64,000 nucleotides of DNA from Lachnospiraceae bacterium. GTDB taxonomy: Bacteria > Bacillota > Clostridia > Lachnospirales > Lachnospiraceae. The position numbers were made by a program, and so were the translations under genes. Where the stretch lies: assembly GCA_017440575.1 (NCBI GenBank), contig JAFSGY010000090.1:1-64000 (forward strand), read 5' to 3'. The notes beneath the pieces were generated by a model. It saw only the letters and a program-made list of their open reading frames with translations. It had not been told where the DNA came from and searched no databases. Below, one piece after another: positions 26,193 to 35,707 of this stretch. Position 1 is the stretch's first letter. Every line of letters starts with the position of its first letter.

Positions 26193-28286
26193 CTATTCTG
26201 CTACCCTTTGTTTCACATAGTTCATAATACCAATATGATCCGACGGCATTCTACAACCAATCACATAGCTTCCTCTGTCATTGGTAGAACGAATAATAAT
26301 ACCCTTTAATGGTTCTCCATGTAACAATGCAAAATCCGAGATTATTATCTCAACCTGTTCTCCTACTACATCCTCAAAATCCGTATTCCTACAGGAGAAG
26401 GCAAAACCACCTGCACTGATATTAACAACATTTCCACTATATGTACGGTTCTTTGACATCAGTTTAATCTCACATGCATTCTTCATTGGCAGTCTTGGAT
26501 GCTTTCTACGATTTACTACCCGTGGCTTATGATTCAACAATAATGTAATGTAACCATTTTGTTCCTTAGAATCTACCACAATCTCTACGTCATCCCATGT
26601 ATACATGGAATTATTTACAATAATTCGTACCTCGTAAATACCCTTATCCCGGAAAAAGCTTTGTGCCTGCATATCTTTCCTAATCAGTACCGTTTCATTC
26701 TGAACCTCAACTACTTCCGTCTTATACTCTTGCTGCTTACTGTTTTCAATAATGAATACACTCATGCCAGCTGTCACATCCTGCATACTCATAAAGCCGC
26801 CAGCTCCAAGCTCCTCTACGAGTTGTCCTACAACATTTTCGATATTGGCTACGTTCCGTGCTGTTTCTTCATATTTGCTCAGCATAGTAGACGTTGTATT
26901 TTCGGATTCGATTACGCTCTCTGTTACCTCTTCCATGATTTCCTGCACCTGTTTCATATTGTCAACCATGTTCTTATTAGAGCTTTCTACCCTCTTCATA
27001 GCTGAATCAACAATCTGTATCTCACTATCCAGCTGCTTAGAATCATTTGCTATCTTTCCTACGCTTGTATTAACCGATTGCATCTTCTCCAAGGTATTTC
27101 CAATCAACCCTAATATAGTAGTAATTGCCTCTGTCATCTTATTCGAAGTCTCTTCTAAGTGATTCAATGCTCCCATAATACTAGTAGAGGAATTCTGCGT
27201 TCCCATACTTAGGTTACGTATCTCATCTGCTACAACAGCAAAGCCTTTTCCTGCTTCCCCTGCCCTTGCCGCTTCTATAGAAGCATTTAATGCCAATAGA
27301 TTGGTTTGGGATGAAATATTTTCAATCGTACCGGTTTCATTCTTAACCGTATCAAACTGGTCTTGAAATTCCTGCAATATTTTCTCTACATCGTTAGATA
27401 ACCGAGCCATAATATTTGTGGAGTCTACAACATCCTCCAGCTCTTTTGCACTATCATTTGCATGGGAAGAAGTCTCGTCAATAATCTCAACCATATGATT
27501 AATCAACCCGGCAATATTCTCCACCTGCTGGTCGATATCTTCTGTCATCTCCATAGAAGAATCAATCCTCTGATTCAATCTTTGATTCTTCTCTGACAGC
27601 AGCTCCATACTTCCAACTACTTCCTCTGCTCCCTGTCTATTTTCTTCCGAAAGCTCCCGCACAACTGTAACACCATCTACAATAGCATTACTTGCCGTTT
27701 TTACCTGTTCTATCGTTGTTACTACCTTTGCAAGATTACTTTTTACTGATTGTAGCATGGCTCCGTCCGAGCGATGAAGATGATTAATCGAAAGAATATA
27801 TCCAACATAGCACAGTAACACTACAATAATCTGTATCTCGTAAATGGTAATATCCGAAGATGCATTCCTGCCATTCATTATATTGATAATAACAGAGGCA
27901 ACCACTGCACTAATACTTGCAATCCCACACCGTATGATGAATGCTCTGTTTTTAAACAATACCAGCATACTTGCAATGGGAAGCATATAGGTAAAGGTCA
28001 GATTAGAGACTGTGGTAAGCAAAACAAATAAATAAAATACTCCATAGCCGAAAGCAATCAAATCTTTGTAAATACTCGTATGCCATCCCTTAACCTTTAA
28101 AACGAGCAAACCAAGAAAAAACGGAACCCAACATATCGTTAAAAATACAATATAATAACTAACATCTCTTAATCCCTTTATAATTTCTATCGCATATGCC
28201 GCTGTTAATACAATACACAACAGCAACCACATATACATAGCTTTTTTATTTGCACTTTTGGCAAAATATTTCTCATCGTACTCCAT
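26193..28286 (-). CDS. Chemoreceptor fused to PilZN-PilZ domains
   Basis: A 697-residue protein. Residues about 15-175 form six hydrophobic helices with no extracellular domain. A methyl-accepting signalling hairpin follows (about 180-490), with the tip [20 protein letters not shown]. The C-terminus is unusual for a chemoreceptor: a YcgR-N-like beta domain (about 500-590) and then a PilZ domain with RKHPR (RxxxR) and NISAGG (N-x-S-x-x-G), the two motifs that bind cyclic-di-GMP. It should let c-di-GMP act on the chemotaxis kinase or sense membrane/energy state together with c-di-GMP. AGGAGG precedes the ATG. It is a single-gene unit with its own terminator. Confidence 0.88.
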   Translation of the reverse strand: MEYDEKYFAKSANKKAMYMWLLLCIVLTAAYAIEIIKGLRDVSYYIVFLTICWVPFFLGLLVLKVKGWHTSIYKDLIAFGYGVFYLFVLLTTVSNLTFTYMLPIASMLVLFKNRAFIIRCGIASISAVVASVIINIMNGRNASSDITIYEIQIIVVLLCYVGYILSINHLHRSDGAMLQSVKSNLAKVVTTIEQVKTASNAIVDGVTVVRELSEENRQGAEEVVGSMELLSEKNQRLNQRIDSSMEMTEDIDQQVENIAGLINHMVEIIDETSSHANDSAKELEDVVDSTNIMARLSNDVEKILQEFQDQFDTVKNETGTIENISSQTNLLALNASIEAARAGEAGKGFAVVADEIRNLSMGTQNSSTSIMGALNHLEETSNKMTEAITTILGLIGNTLEKMQSVNTSVGKIANDSKQLDSEIQIVDSAMKRVESSNKNMVDNMKQVQEIMEEVTESVIESENTTSTMLSKYEETARNVANIENVVGQLVEELGAGGFMSMQDVTAGMSVFIIENSKQQEYKTEVVEVQNETVLIRKDMQAQSFFRDKGIYEVRIIVNNSMYTWDDVEIVVDSKEQNGYITLLLNHKPRVVNRRKHPRLPMKNACEIKLMSKNRTYSGNVVNISAGGFAFSCRNTDFEDVVGEQVEIIISDFALLHGEPLKGIIIRSTNDRGSYVIGCRMPSDHIGIMNYVKQRVAE

Positions 28287-28514
28287 ATAAAACCTCCTGC
28301 TCTTTTTTATTTTCTATTATTTTACCACATAAGTATTCATTTGACAGTATTATTTATCAACATACGTCTTTTTTCTTTCATTTTATAGCTATATTCTAGA
28401 TCAAATAAAGGTATTTCCTTATATAATAAAGCGTGTGCATAAGCTTTATATGATAGAAATTTCTTCCTATCATATAAAAAATCACCAGTAAAAACTGGTG
28501 ATTTTTATATATGC
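28287..28514 (-). other. Intergenic region before the PilZ chemoreceptor
   Basis: AT-rich region. It holds the cysK operon terminator (28476-28506), a second palindrome (TATATGATAG with CTATCATATA, about 28448-28475) and the upstream region of the chemoreceptor gene. A weak TGTCAA/TAAAAT pair lies close to the gene. No SigD-type promoter is evident. Confidence 0.4.
28476..28506 (-). terminator. Terminator of the cysteine/iron-sulfur operon
   Basis: AAAAATCACCAGT paired with ACTGGTGATTTTT around a 4-base A loop, directly after the cysK stop, with T-rich flank. Confidence 0.85.
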
Positions 28515-29450
28515 TTATATTTCGGTAAACAGTGGTGTCGAATAATATCTGTCTCCACTGTCCGGTAACAGTACAACAATTGTCTTGCCTTCATTCTCCG
28601 GGCGCTTTGCAAGTTCTAAGCCTGCATGTAGCGCTGCACCTGAGGAGATTCCTGTCAAAATTCCCTCTCTTCTGGTTAATTCCTTGGATGCTACAAATGC
28701 ATCCTCGCCCTCTACGCAGATAATCTCATCATAGATTGTGGTATCTAACAAACTTGGTACAAAGTTAGCACCAATTCCCTGTATCTTATGAGAACCTGCT
28801 CTTCCCTCAGATAACACCGGGGAATCTGACGGCTCTACCGCAACTACCTTAATATCAGGATTCTGCTCCTTTAAGAATCTTCCTGTTCCTGTAATCGTTC
28901 CACCTGTGCCAACTCCGGCAACAAAAATATCTACCTTTCCATCGGTATCTTCCCATATCTCAGGACCCGTTGTTTCATAATGTGCCTTTGCATTTGCCGG
29001 ATTATCAAATTGTCCCGGAATGAAAGACCCCTCAATTTCCTTTGCAAGCTCCTCTGCCTTATCAATGGCTCCCTTCATGCCCTCACTACCTGAGGTTAAC
29101 ACGATTTCAGCCCCATACGCCTTTAAAATATTTCTTCTCTCTACGCTCATGGTTTCCGGCATAGTTAGAATCACTCGATATCCTCTTGTCGCTGCCAATG
29201 CTGCAAGACCGATTCCCGTATTTCCTGATGTTGGCTCAATAATTACAGAGCCTTCCTTCAATAAGCCTTTTTCCTCTGCATCCTGAATCATATACAATGC
29301 AGCTCTGTCCTTCACACTTCCTGCAGGATTTCTATATTCTACCTTTACCAGCACTCTTGCCTTTACAGCATGCGCCTTTTCTACATTGGTAACCTCTACC
29401 AACGGAGTCTTTCCGATGATTTCTGATGCACTCTTATAAATATTTGCCAT
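28515..29450 (-). CDS. cysK: Cysteine synthase A
   Basis: A 311-residue PLP enzyme that makes L-cysteine from O-acetylserine and sulfide. The PLP lysine is in NPAGSVKDRAA, the substrate loop is PTSGNTGIGLA, and the phosphate loop is GVGTGGTITGTG, all typical. The C-terminal GDRYYSTPLF is the CysK ending. It is the last gene of an operon with Rrf2, nifS and iscU; the cysteine it makes is the sulfur donor for the desulfurase upstream. GGTGG precedes the ATG. Confidence 0.95.
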   Translation of the reverse strand: MANIYKSASEIIGKTPLVEVTNVEKAHAVKARVLVKVEYRNPAGSVKDRAALYMIQDAEEKGLLKEGSVIIEPTSGNTGIGLAALAATRGYRVILTMPETMSVERRNILKAYGAEIVLTSGSEGMKGAIDKAEELAKEIEGSFIPGQFDNPANAKAHYETTGPEIWEDTDGKVDIFVAGVGTGGTITGTGRFLKEQNPDIKVVAVEPSDSPVLSEGRAGSHKIQGIGANFVPSLLDTTIYDEIICVEGEDAFVASKELTRREGILTGISSGAALHAGLELAKRPENEGKTIVVLLPDSGDRYYSTPLFTEI

Positions 29451-29530
29451 CTTACCACCATGCCTTTCTTAAAACCTATTCGTAATTACTCTTATCTTAA
29501 CGCTTTTACTTTCCTTTTGTCTAGTAGCTG

Positions 29531-29965
29531 TTACGTTTCACTATGTTCCAGTTCTTCAATATCCTCAACCGGCTTCTTAAGTCCCTCTATTGTAATCTGA
29601 TTGCGTTCTGCGTAATCCCAGAGTGCTGCATGAATCGCCTCTTCTGCCAACAGGGAACAATGCACCTTAACAGGTGGAAGACCATCTAATGCCTCCATAA
29701 CTGTTTTATTTGTAACTTCCAAAGCCTCCTGAATCGTCTTACCCTTTACCAGCTCTGTTGCCATACTGCTTGTTGCAACCGCCGCACCACAGCCAAAGGT
29801 TTTAAACTTCACATCCTGTATGACACCTGTGTCATCAATATCCAGATACATACGCATAATGTCTCCGCACTTTGCATTTCCAACGGTTCCTACACCGCTT
29901 GGATTCTCCAGCTCTCCCACATTTCTCGGATTATTAAAATGGTCCATTACCTTTTCACTATACAT
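29531..29965 (-). CDS. iscU: Iron-sulfur cluster scaffold protein
   Basis: A 144-residue scaffold of the IscU/NifU-N family. The three ligand cysteines stand in NAKCGD, FGCGAA and VHCSLL, and the N-terminal MYSEKVMDHFNNPRNVG is the family signature. It takes sulfur from the desulfurase encoded 17 bp upstream and assembles Fe-S clusters for transfer. The usual LPPVK chaperone-recognition motif is present. A Glu-rich tail (EDIEELEHSET) ends the protein. The pairing with a NifS-type desulfurase and no HscA/HscB is the common clostridial minimal system. Confidence 0.93.
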   Translation of the reverse strand: MYSEKVMDHFNNPRNVGELENPSGVGTVGNAKCGDIMRMYLDIDDTGVIQDVKFKTFGCGAAVATSSMATELVKGKTIQEALEVTNKTVMEALDGLPPVKVHCSLLAEEAIHAALWDYAERNQITIEGLKKPVEDIEELEHSET

Positions 29966-29982
29966 AGACTTCCTCCCCTTTC

Positions 29983-31158
29983 TTACTGTTTCTCTGACTT
30001 TACAAAATCCTCATATAACGGTGACATAGAACGCAGTCGCTCCACAATTTTCTTCAATTCATCCACCGTATAATCTAACTCTTCCTTCGTTGTTTCCTCT
30101 GATAAGGTCAGACGAAGGGAGCCATGCGCTATCTCATGAGGTAATCCAATCGCTAATAACACATGAGACGGATCTAATGAACCTGATGTACAAGCTGAAC
30201 CCGATGAAGCGCAAATCCCCTTCTGGTCAAGCAGAATAAGCAAAGACTCACCCTCTATAAAACGGAAACAGAAATTAACATTTCCCGGAAGACGATTGGT
30301 ACGTTCCCCATTTAGACGACTATACGGAATCTCAGAAAGAACTCGTTCTATCAGATAATCACGAAGGATAATCTGCTTATCCATATTGGCCTGTAAGTGT
30401 TCTTCTGCCCTTTTTGCAGCCACTCCCATACCAACAATGCCTGCTGTATTCAGGGTTCCTGCTCTTCTGGAACGTTCCTGTGCTCCTCCCTGCATGAAGG
30501 AACCAATTTTTACGCCATTTCTTATATAGAGAAAACCAATTCCCTTTGGCGCATGCAGCTTATGGCCACTTGCGCTAAGCAAATCAATCGATAATTCGTC
30601 CACATTCAGCGGAATATGACCATATGCCTGTACCGCATCGGTATGAAATAAAATCTTATGCTCTCTTGCAATCGCACCAATTTCCTTCAATGGCTCTATG
30701 GTTCCGATTTCATTATTGGCAGCCATAACGGATATTAGAATCGTATCCGGACGGATAGCCGCCTTCAATTCATCAAGCTTTATCGTACCATTCTCATCAA
30801 CACCCACATAGGTCACCTCAAAGCCCTGCTTCTCCAAATATTGACAGGTATGGAGTACCGCATGATGCTCTATGGTTGAGGTAATAATGTGTCTTCCCTT
30901 ATCTTTATTCGCTTCTGCAACCGCCTTGATCGCCCAGTTATCCGCTTCACTTCCACCTGCCGTAAAATAAATCTCGTTTGCTTTTGCTCCAATCAGGGAA
31001 GCAACCTGTCCTCTTGCCTCATCCACTCCCTTCATACTCTTTCCAGCAAATCCATAAATCGCAGATGGATTGGCATATATCTCACAAAAATATGGCTTCA
31101 TCGCCTCAAAAACCTCTTCTGACACCTTTGTCGTTGCCGCATTATCAAGGTATATCAT
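29983..31158 (-). CDS. nifS: Cysteine desulfurase, NifS/IscS type
   Basis: A 391-residue PLP enzyme that strips sulfur from cysteine. The start is the ATG after AAAGGAGGAG; an in-frame ATG eight codons earlier overlaps it. The N-terminal MIYLDNAATTKVSEEV, the PLP lysine in SASGHKLHAPKG and the catalytic cysteine loop SSGSACTSGS are all present, and the long loop form marks class I (NifS/IscS). It belongs to the Rrf2-nifS-iscU-cysK operon and supplies the scaffold downstream. Confidence 0.94.
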   Translation of the reverse strand: MIYLDNAATTKVSEEVFEAMKPYFCEIYANPSAIYGFAGKSMKGVDEARGQVASLIGAKANEIYFTAGGSEADNWAIKAVAEANKDKGRHIITSTIEHHAVLHTCQYLEKQGFEVTYVGVDENGTIKLDELKAAIRPDTILISVMAANNEIGTIEPLKEIGAIAREHKILFHTDAVQAYGHIPLNVDELSIDLLSASGHKLHAPKGIGFLYIRNGVKIGSFMQGGAQERSRRAGTLNTAGIVGMGVAAKRAEEHLQANMDKQIILRDYLIERVLSEIPYSRLNGERTNRLPGNVNFCFRFIEGESLLILLDQKGICASSGSACTSGSLDPSHVLLAIGLPHEIAHGSLRLTLSEETTKEELDYTVDELKKIVERLRSMSPLYEDFVKSEKQ

Positions 31159-31276
31159 GTATTCTCCTCCTTTATCCCACATTTCATATCAAAAAAGTAT
31201 GTTTTGACTTTTTTTGAAAACGGAATCTAGTTGATTCCGTTTCGATATATTCTAGCTTGTTTTTCTTTAGCACCTA

Positions 31277-31711
31277 TTAGATCACAAAATCACTTGCTAC
31301 CTTTTTGGCTTCGATATCCAACAAATCCTGCAAAGACATATTATCTACTACCTGGTTCACCGCATCATAAATTCGCTTATACAGTTCAACCGTCGCACAC
31401 TGGCCATGTCTTTCACAGGGAAGTGCACTCTCTGCAAGACACTCTACTGGTGCAAGTGACCCTTCCGTCAAACGCAATATCATACCTACCGAATATGCCT
31501 CCGGATTCTTAACCAGCTGATAACCACCTTGCGCACCTCTTGTACTTCTTACATAACCTGCCTTATTCAAAACAGCAATAATCTGCTCCATATATTTCTC
31601 GGAAAGCTCCTGCCTTGCCGCAATATCCTTGAGCTTAATGGTCTCTCCAATATGACTTCCCAAATCCATCATGATTCGCAACGCATATCGTCCCTTTGTT
31701 GATATTGTCAT
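31277..31711 (-). CDS. Rrf2-family regulator with IscR-like cysteines
   Basis: A 144-residue winged-helix repressor (MTISTKGRYALRIMMDL is the family opening). Three cysteines at CLAESALPCERHGQC have the arrangement that holds a [2Fe-2S] cluster in IscR, so it probably senses Fe-S status; the cysteine regulator CymR lacks them. The start is the ATG six bases after AAGGAGG. It leads the nifS-iscU-cysK operon, and a 9-bp inverted repeat surrounds the -35 of its promoter, which points to autoregulation. Confidence 0.88.
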   Translation of the reverse strand: MTISTKGRYALRIMMDLGSHIGETIKLKDIAARQELSEKYMEQIIAVLNKAGYVRSTRGAQGGYQLVKNPEAYSVGMILRLTEGSLAPVECLAESALPCERHGQCATVELYKRIYDAVNQVVDNMSLQDLLDIEAKKVASDFVI

Positions 31712-31725
31712 AACAAGCCTCCTTG

Positions 31726-31740
31726 TTTTGCGAAGCAAAA
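31726..31740 (-). other. Hairpin directly upstream of the Rrf2 ribosome site
   Basis: TTTTGC-TTC-GCAAAA on the minus strand, two bases before AAGGAGG. Together with a GGAGGC/GCCTC-type hairpin near 31757-31780, it makes the roughly 90-nt leader structured. Confidence 0.4.
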
Positions 31741-31807
31741 TGCGACTGCCCATGCAGGAGCAGAGGCTTTGCCTCCTTGCCTTAACCGTTTCTCTTTCGC
31801 TATAATG

Positions 31808-31845
31808 GTTATAACACTCAATTCCTACGAAGTCAATAGGAATTG
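31808..31845 (-). promoter_or_regulatory. Promoter and operator of the Rrf2-nifS-iscU-cysK operon
   Basis: TTGACT (31831-31836) and TATAAC (31808-31813) are separated by 17 bp. A perfect inverted repeat, CAATTCCTA and TAGGAATTG (31819-31827 and 31837-31845), brackets the -35. A dimer bound here would block RNA polymerase. The upstream half lies in the last codons of the neighbouring permease gene. Confidence 0.75.
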
Positions 31846-33863
31846 ACCAAAAACATTAAAATTCCCATCAACAAGCCACACAAAATCGGCTGCAATATAC
31901 TAATACTTACCATAACTGCTGCTTTTCTCTTAAAAAAACGATACCTGTGAAAGTCCTCTATGGCTTCCCATATACCACTCAGTCCACACAAAACAATCGC
32001 CGTAATAACGACTATCATAATCGGATATGTCGTTCGTTCTTCCTGTTCGGATGTACTCTCTTCTATATCCGTCTGCCAGTATTCCTTCTCAATTCTAAAG
32101 GTGCTACCATCTGTCATCTTATGCTCCAATACCGAAAAAAGCATATCTGCCTCCTCCATATAAGCCGCAAACCATTCCTTAGAAAGCTGCATAAACAGCT
32201 TTTCAAACAAAATCTCATTTATCGTATCCGCCATAAATGCATCCGCATCTTTATATAGGGCAATACTCTTTTTAGCATCACCATTCTGTACACGCTCCCT
32301 AAAATCCTTCGGTATTCGATACCCACATTCTACCTTGTCATGAAGCACCAATTCTCTTACTTCATCCTCACTATCACAGGCAAGAAACTGTATATAGCCA
32401 TCATACTCCCTTAGAAGCTCTTCCCATTCGCCACTCTCATCACAAAAAGCTGCTGTAATCCTCGTTTCAGACTGTCTCTCCAGACTAACAAGCCAGACCG
32501 ACAACAAAGCTATGATTAACAGGCTGCACCAGAAGCTCTTTCGATACAACATTCTCTTTATATAGATATGAAATACCGTTCCTCTGACATGAATTCTCTG
32601 TTCTTTTTCCTGTCGAAGCACAGATACCTTTCCCTTTGCATAAATGCCTGTTTTATAGTACATGACTCCTATATTTATCAGCAAAAAGAGAATGATAAAT
32701 ACCAAAAGTCCTTTACAGATATCACTTGTCTGTTGTGTATTCCCACTGAAAAACAAGGAAAACGCCTGCCTGATATAGCTCGCTGGAAGAAAGTCCGCAA
32801 ACTCCTGAATTACTTGTGGCAGAAGTACTGTTGGTACCAGACAGCCTGCTACATAGCCCTGTAACACGGCAAAAAGTCCTGCTACTACGATAGCTGTCCG
32901 ATGTTGCTCACTAAGCTGATAAATCAGCATATCATATGTTGATACACAGACAACAGATAATAAAATCACTACCAGACTCTGCCATGAGAAAACAGGGATT
33001 AATTCCTCTCTAAGCCATGGTAACAGCCATAGTCCTGTAAGCGAAAGCAATGTCATGATCAAAAGCACAGCTGTAACCAGAATCCTGCCTGTCAACTGTA
33101 TCACAGGGGTAACTCCTAACCGCTTCCATAATAAAAGCTCTTCCTGCTCACTATGCTTGATATAGCTGCCAAAGCAAACTCCACACATTATTAGCCAGAA
33201 TGCCGCCAGCGCACTTCCGTAATAAACAGCCATTTCTTCGTTTCCCGTCACAGAGACCTTTTTTGCCTGAAACCATGTTTCTCTTTTCATAACGAGTCCC
33301 ATATTATAGGTATTTATCTCATCACAGATACCAAGAAGCTGCTCTTTTGTAAGTCCTAACACATTTGCCAGCTCATAAACTGCATAGATTTCTCCCTGTG
33401 CGACAGACAACATACGAATCCCTGCATCTGCCAGCTCCTCAAACACGATTCCAAGTGCAGAGCTTTGGGCAGGAAGTATCAATGTTGCCGGTGCATTGTT
33501 GCCGGATAGAATCTCATCTACTACATTTTCAGGCAAAATAAGAAGAGCTGCCAGCTTTCCTTCCTGCAACTCTTCTCTTCCTTCTTCCTCTGTAACCGAG
33601 ACAAATCGACACCATTCATCAACCGAATCCATGCCTGCCACATAAGACACCAGAAGCTTCGTCAACATATCTTCCTCTGCCACATAGCCGATTCGAATCC
33701 TTGACTGCTCCTCACTTTGTCTCTTCTCCATGTAGGACACAAACCCATGAAGCAACACTCCCATGACTACTGTTATGATAGCACTCACTACCATAAGCCT
33801 TGGAAGAATCGCACAAGCCCTTCTGTATTCTGTTTGAAACCAGATTCTTATCTTCTGCATCAT
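31833..33863 (-). CDS. ABC-2 type permease, tandem fusion with shortened second half
   Basis: A 676-residue membrane protein made of two ABC-2 permease halves. The first (about 1-420) is complete: one helix, a large extracellular loop, then five or six helices. The second begins near 435 (RKSFWCSLLIIALLSVW) with its own extracellular loop but ends after only two further helices at residue 676. About three helices are therefore missing compared with the first half. The stop falls inside the operator of the Rrf2 operon. It starts with a 4-bp overlap (ATGA) with the ATPase gene. Probably an exporter of a drug, lipid or peptide; the substrate is unknown. Confidence 0.75.
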   Translation of the reverse strand: MMQKIRIWFQTEYRRACAILPRLMVVSAIITVVMGVLLHGFVSYMEKRQSEEQSRIRIGYVAEEDMLTKLLVSYVAGMDSVDEWCRFVSVTEEEGREELQEGKLAALLILPENVVDEILSGNNAPATLILPAQSSALGIVFEELADAGIRMLSVAQGEIYAVYELANVLGLTKEQLLGICDEINTYNMGLVMKRETWFQAKKVSVTGNEEMAVYYGSALAAFWLIMCGVCFGSYIKHSEQEELLLWKRLGVTPVIQLTGRILVTAVLLIMTLLSLTGLWLLPWLREELIPVFSWQSLVVILLSVVCVSTYDMLIYQLSEQHRTAIVVAGLFAVLQGYVAGCLVPTVLLPQVIQEFADFLPASYIRQAFSLFFSGNTQQTSDICKGLLVFIILFLLINIGVMYYKTGIYAKGKVSVLRQEKEQRIHVRGTVFHIYIKRMLYRKSFWCSLLIIALLSVWLVSLERQSETRITAAFCDESGEWEELLREYDGYIQFLACDSEDEVRELVLHDKVECGYRIPKDFRERVQNGDAKKSIALYKDADAFMADTINEILFEKLFMQLSKEWFAAYMEEADMLFSVLEHKMTDGSTFRIEKEYWQTDIEESTSEQEERTTYPIMIVVITAIVLCGLSGIWEAIEDFHRYRFFKRKAAVMVSISILQPILCGLLMGILMFLVNSY

Positions 33864-34549
33864 GAAAAGTCAATCTCCTTAAGCAAAGCTTGTCCGCGAA
33901 GCGTCCTATCTATAGGATAGCACACACCATCCTTCAGGCATAAAACCTGCTCACAAAGCGCCAAGTCTGTCTCCTCATGGGTTGCCATAACAATCGTTCC
34001 GCCCTGTTCCTTATAAAAGGACAGATATCTTCGAATATCAGCCTTACCAGGTAAATCCAGCGCCGCATTCGGTTCATCTAATAACAAAATCGGCGGATTT
34101 CCTGCCACTGCACACCCAATACTTACTCTCTTCTTCATTCCACCCGACAAGCTTCCTGCTTTGGTCATAAGCATATCTTGTAAACCCAAAATGTGTAAAA
34201 AACCATGCTGTAAGGTCTGCTCTAATGCATTCTTATCCTGATACCATAATAACAGATTATCCTTTACCGTAAGCTCTGGAACCAGATTACTTTCCTGTGG
34301 AACATAGCCTACATAAGACAGGAATCGTTTTTTTCCATCTCTTCCTGTCAGCTTCTGTCCATCAAAAGCGATACTTCCCTGTCGTGGAGTTCGTAAACCT
34401 GCAAGAATACGAAGCAATGTTGACTTTCCACACCCATTTGCTCCAACAAGTGCTGTACAAGTCCCTGCCTCTGCCACAAAGGACACCTGCTTTAACACCT
34501 GCTTTTTTCCATAAGAGCTCACAATTCCTTCTACCCTGATACGTTCCAT
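33860..34549 (-). CDS. ABC transporter ATP-binding protein
   Basis: A 229-residue ATPase with Walker A (GANGCGKST), Q-loop (YVPQESN), signature LSGGMKKR, Walker B (ILLLDEP) and the switch histidine in MATHEE. It is the CcmA/YhaQ-like type that partners ABC-2 permeases; the next gene overlaps it by 4 bp and encodes that permease. It lies 20 bp after the Rep_3 gene. The ribosome site AAAGGA is rather far (13 bases) from the ATG. Confidence 0.9.
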   Translation of the reverse strand: MERIRVEGIVSSYGKKQVLKQVSFVAEAGTCTALVGANGCGKSTLLRILAGLRTPRQGSIAFDGQKLTGRDGKKRFLSYVGYVPQESNLVPELTVKDNLLLWYQDKNALEQTLQHGFLHILGLQDMLMTKAGSLSGGMKKRVSIGCAVAGNPPILLLDEPNAALDLPGKADIRRYLSFYKEQGGTIVMATHEETDLALCEQVLCLKDGVCYPIDRTLRGQALLKEIDFS

Positions 34550-34569
34550 ATCTGCTGTTCATTCCTTTG

Positions 34570-35649
34570 CTAGTTGGATAAAATCTGTTTCTCAAATGCC
34601 TCAAAATCCATCTGGGAATATGTAGTATCTAAATCCTTGTTATTCCAGCTATTGGTCTGCTTACCACTCAGTCGTGTCGGCTCATTATATCCATTTTTCA
34701 GAATCGTAAGAACATAACCGACCTTATTATCAACCTGCTTTTTCTTAGTATAATTCAATATTTCAAAAAGCTGTTCCTTGGTGCGGTTATTCGCATTGGC
34801 TGTTCTTAAAATATCCTTCGCTTCCTTGATTGAGCAGTCAAATACATCAATAATCTCCTGTTCTTCCTCTGTTGCTATAATTGACTCTCCATTCTTTTCA
34901 ATGGTCTCATACTCCACAATCGTTCGATTCGTCTTTACCTTCTTCACATGGAACTGCACTGCTCCCAAACTGTTCTGACCACTTGGCAGCTTCTCATAAA
35001 TCAAGTCATATTCAAAAGATATATCTGTATTTCCGTTAATCTCTTCATATGGCTTATCCAAAATCTCACGCTTTACGTTTCCGTTCGCATAAGAATCCGG
35101 TACCTTCATCATCTTTCGAAGCTCAGAAAAAGAAATGATAAAAGTTCCACCATTGAAATTTTCCTTATCCTTTAATAAATAATACAATCTTTTCGAATAT
35201 TTCTTAGTCAAATTAAGCGGATACTCAATACGGTAAAAGGCTCCCTGCTTGGCAGACATAATCATCTGCTTTACCTCGGGATGCAGGTCAAGAACAATTT
35301 TACTTCTTCCTTCATCTCCGCGCTTCTTCTGATATTTAATCTTACTAAACCAAGGATAATAAATATCTGTACCCTCATCCTCTTTTAAACGAAAACCGGC
35401 TCCCTCAAACTTCTTAACCGCTTTCTGTAAATAGGAATAAGCATTCGATTCATCCTGCAGATTATATAAATGCTTTACATCTGCAATATGAATCTCGTAT
35501 CTTGTATTTTCTTCTGTATCATCGCCTTCACCAACAATTCCAAGAAGAATATCAAGGATATCATTCTGTCTTCTGTCAAGGTCATACCTTGCCTCAATGA
35601 TAGTCTGTGGTCTAAATGCTACCTCTTTACCACCCTTTTTCTTCTTCAT
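34570..35649 (-). CDS. Plasmid-type replication initiator, Rep_3 family
   Basis: A 359-residue protein with the two winged-helix layout of Rep_3/RepB initiators. Visible blocks are an N-terminal DLDRRQNDILDILLG, then RIEYPLNLTKKYSKRLYYLLKD and a FSELRKMMKVPDSYANGNVKREILDKPYEEIN-type stretch (given in part). The C-terminal 100 residues are a helical extension. Such proteins bind iterons at plasmid or chromid origins; I see no iterons in the 58 bp upstream. Here it sits among chromosomal genes, next to an ABC exporter with which it may be co-transcribed. It could be a domesticated plasmid remnant or a regulator. Confidence 0.75.
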   Translation of the reverse strand: MKKKKGGKEVAFRPQTIIEARYDLDRRQNDILDILLGIVGEGDDTEENTRYEIHIADVKHLYNLQDESNAYSYLQKAVKKFEGAGFRLKEDEGTDIYYPWFSKIKYQKKRGDEGRSKIVLDLHPEVKQMIMSAKQGAFYRIEYPLNLTKKYSKRLYYLLKDKENFNGGTFIISFSELRKMMKVPDSYANGNVKREILDKPYEEINGNTDISFEYDLIYEKLPSGQNSLGAVQFHVKKVKTNRTIVEYETIEKNGESIIATEEEQEIIDVFDCSIKEAKDILRTANANNRTKEQLFEILNYTKKKQVDNKVGYVLTILKNGYNEPTRLSGKQTNSWNNKDLDTTYSQMDFEAFEKQILSN

Positions 35650-35707
35650 GTAATACCTACCTTCCTTTTCCCCTGTGTAACTCTTTCATACCTAAATTGT
35701 AATCCCT

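Noticed and set aside
34570..35707. Replication origin with iterons beside the Rep_3 gene.
   Set aside because: I looked for direct repeats in 35650-35707 and around the gene ends and saw none.
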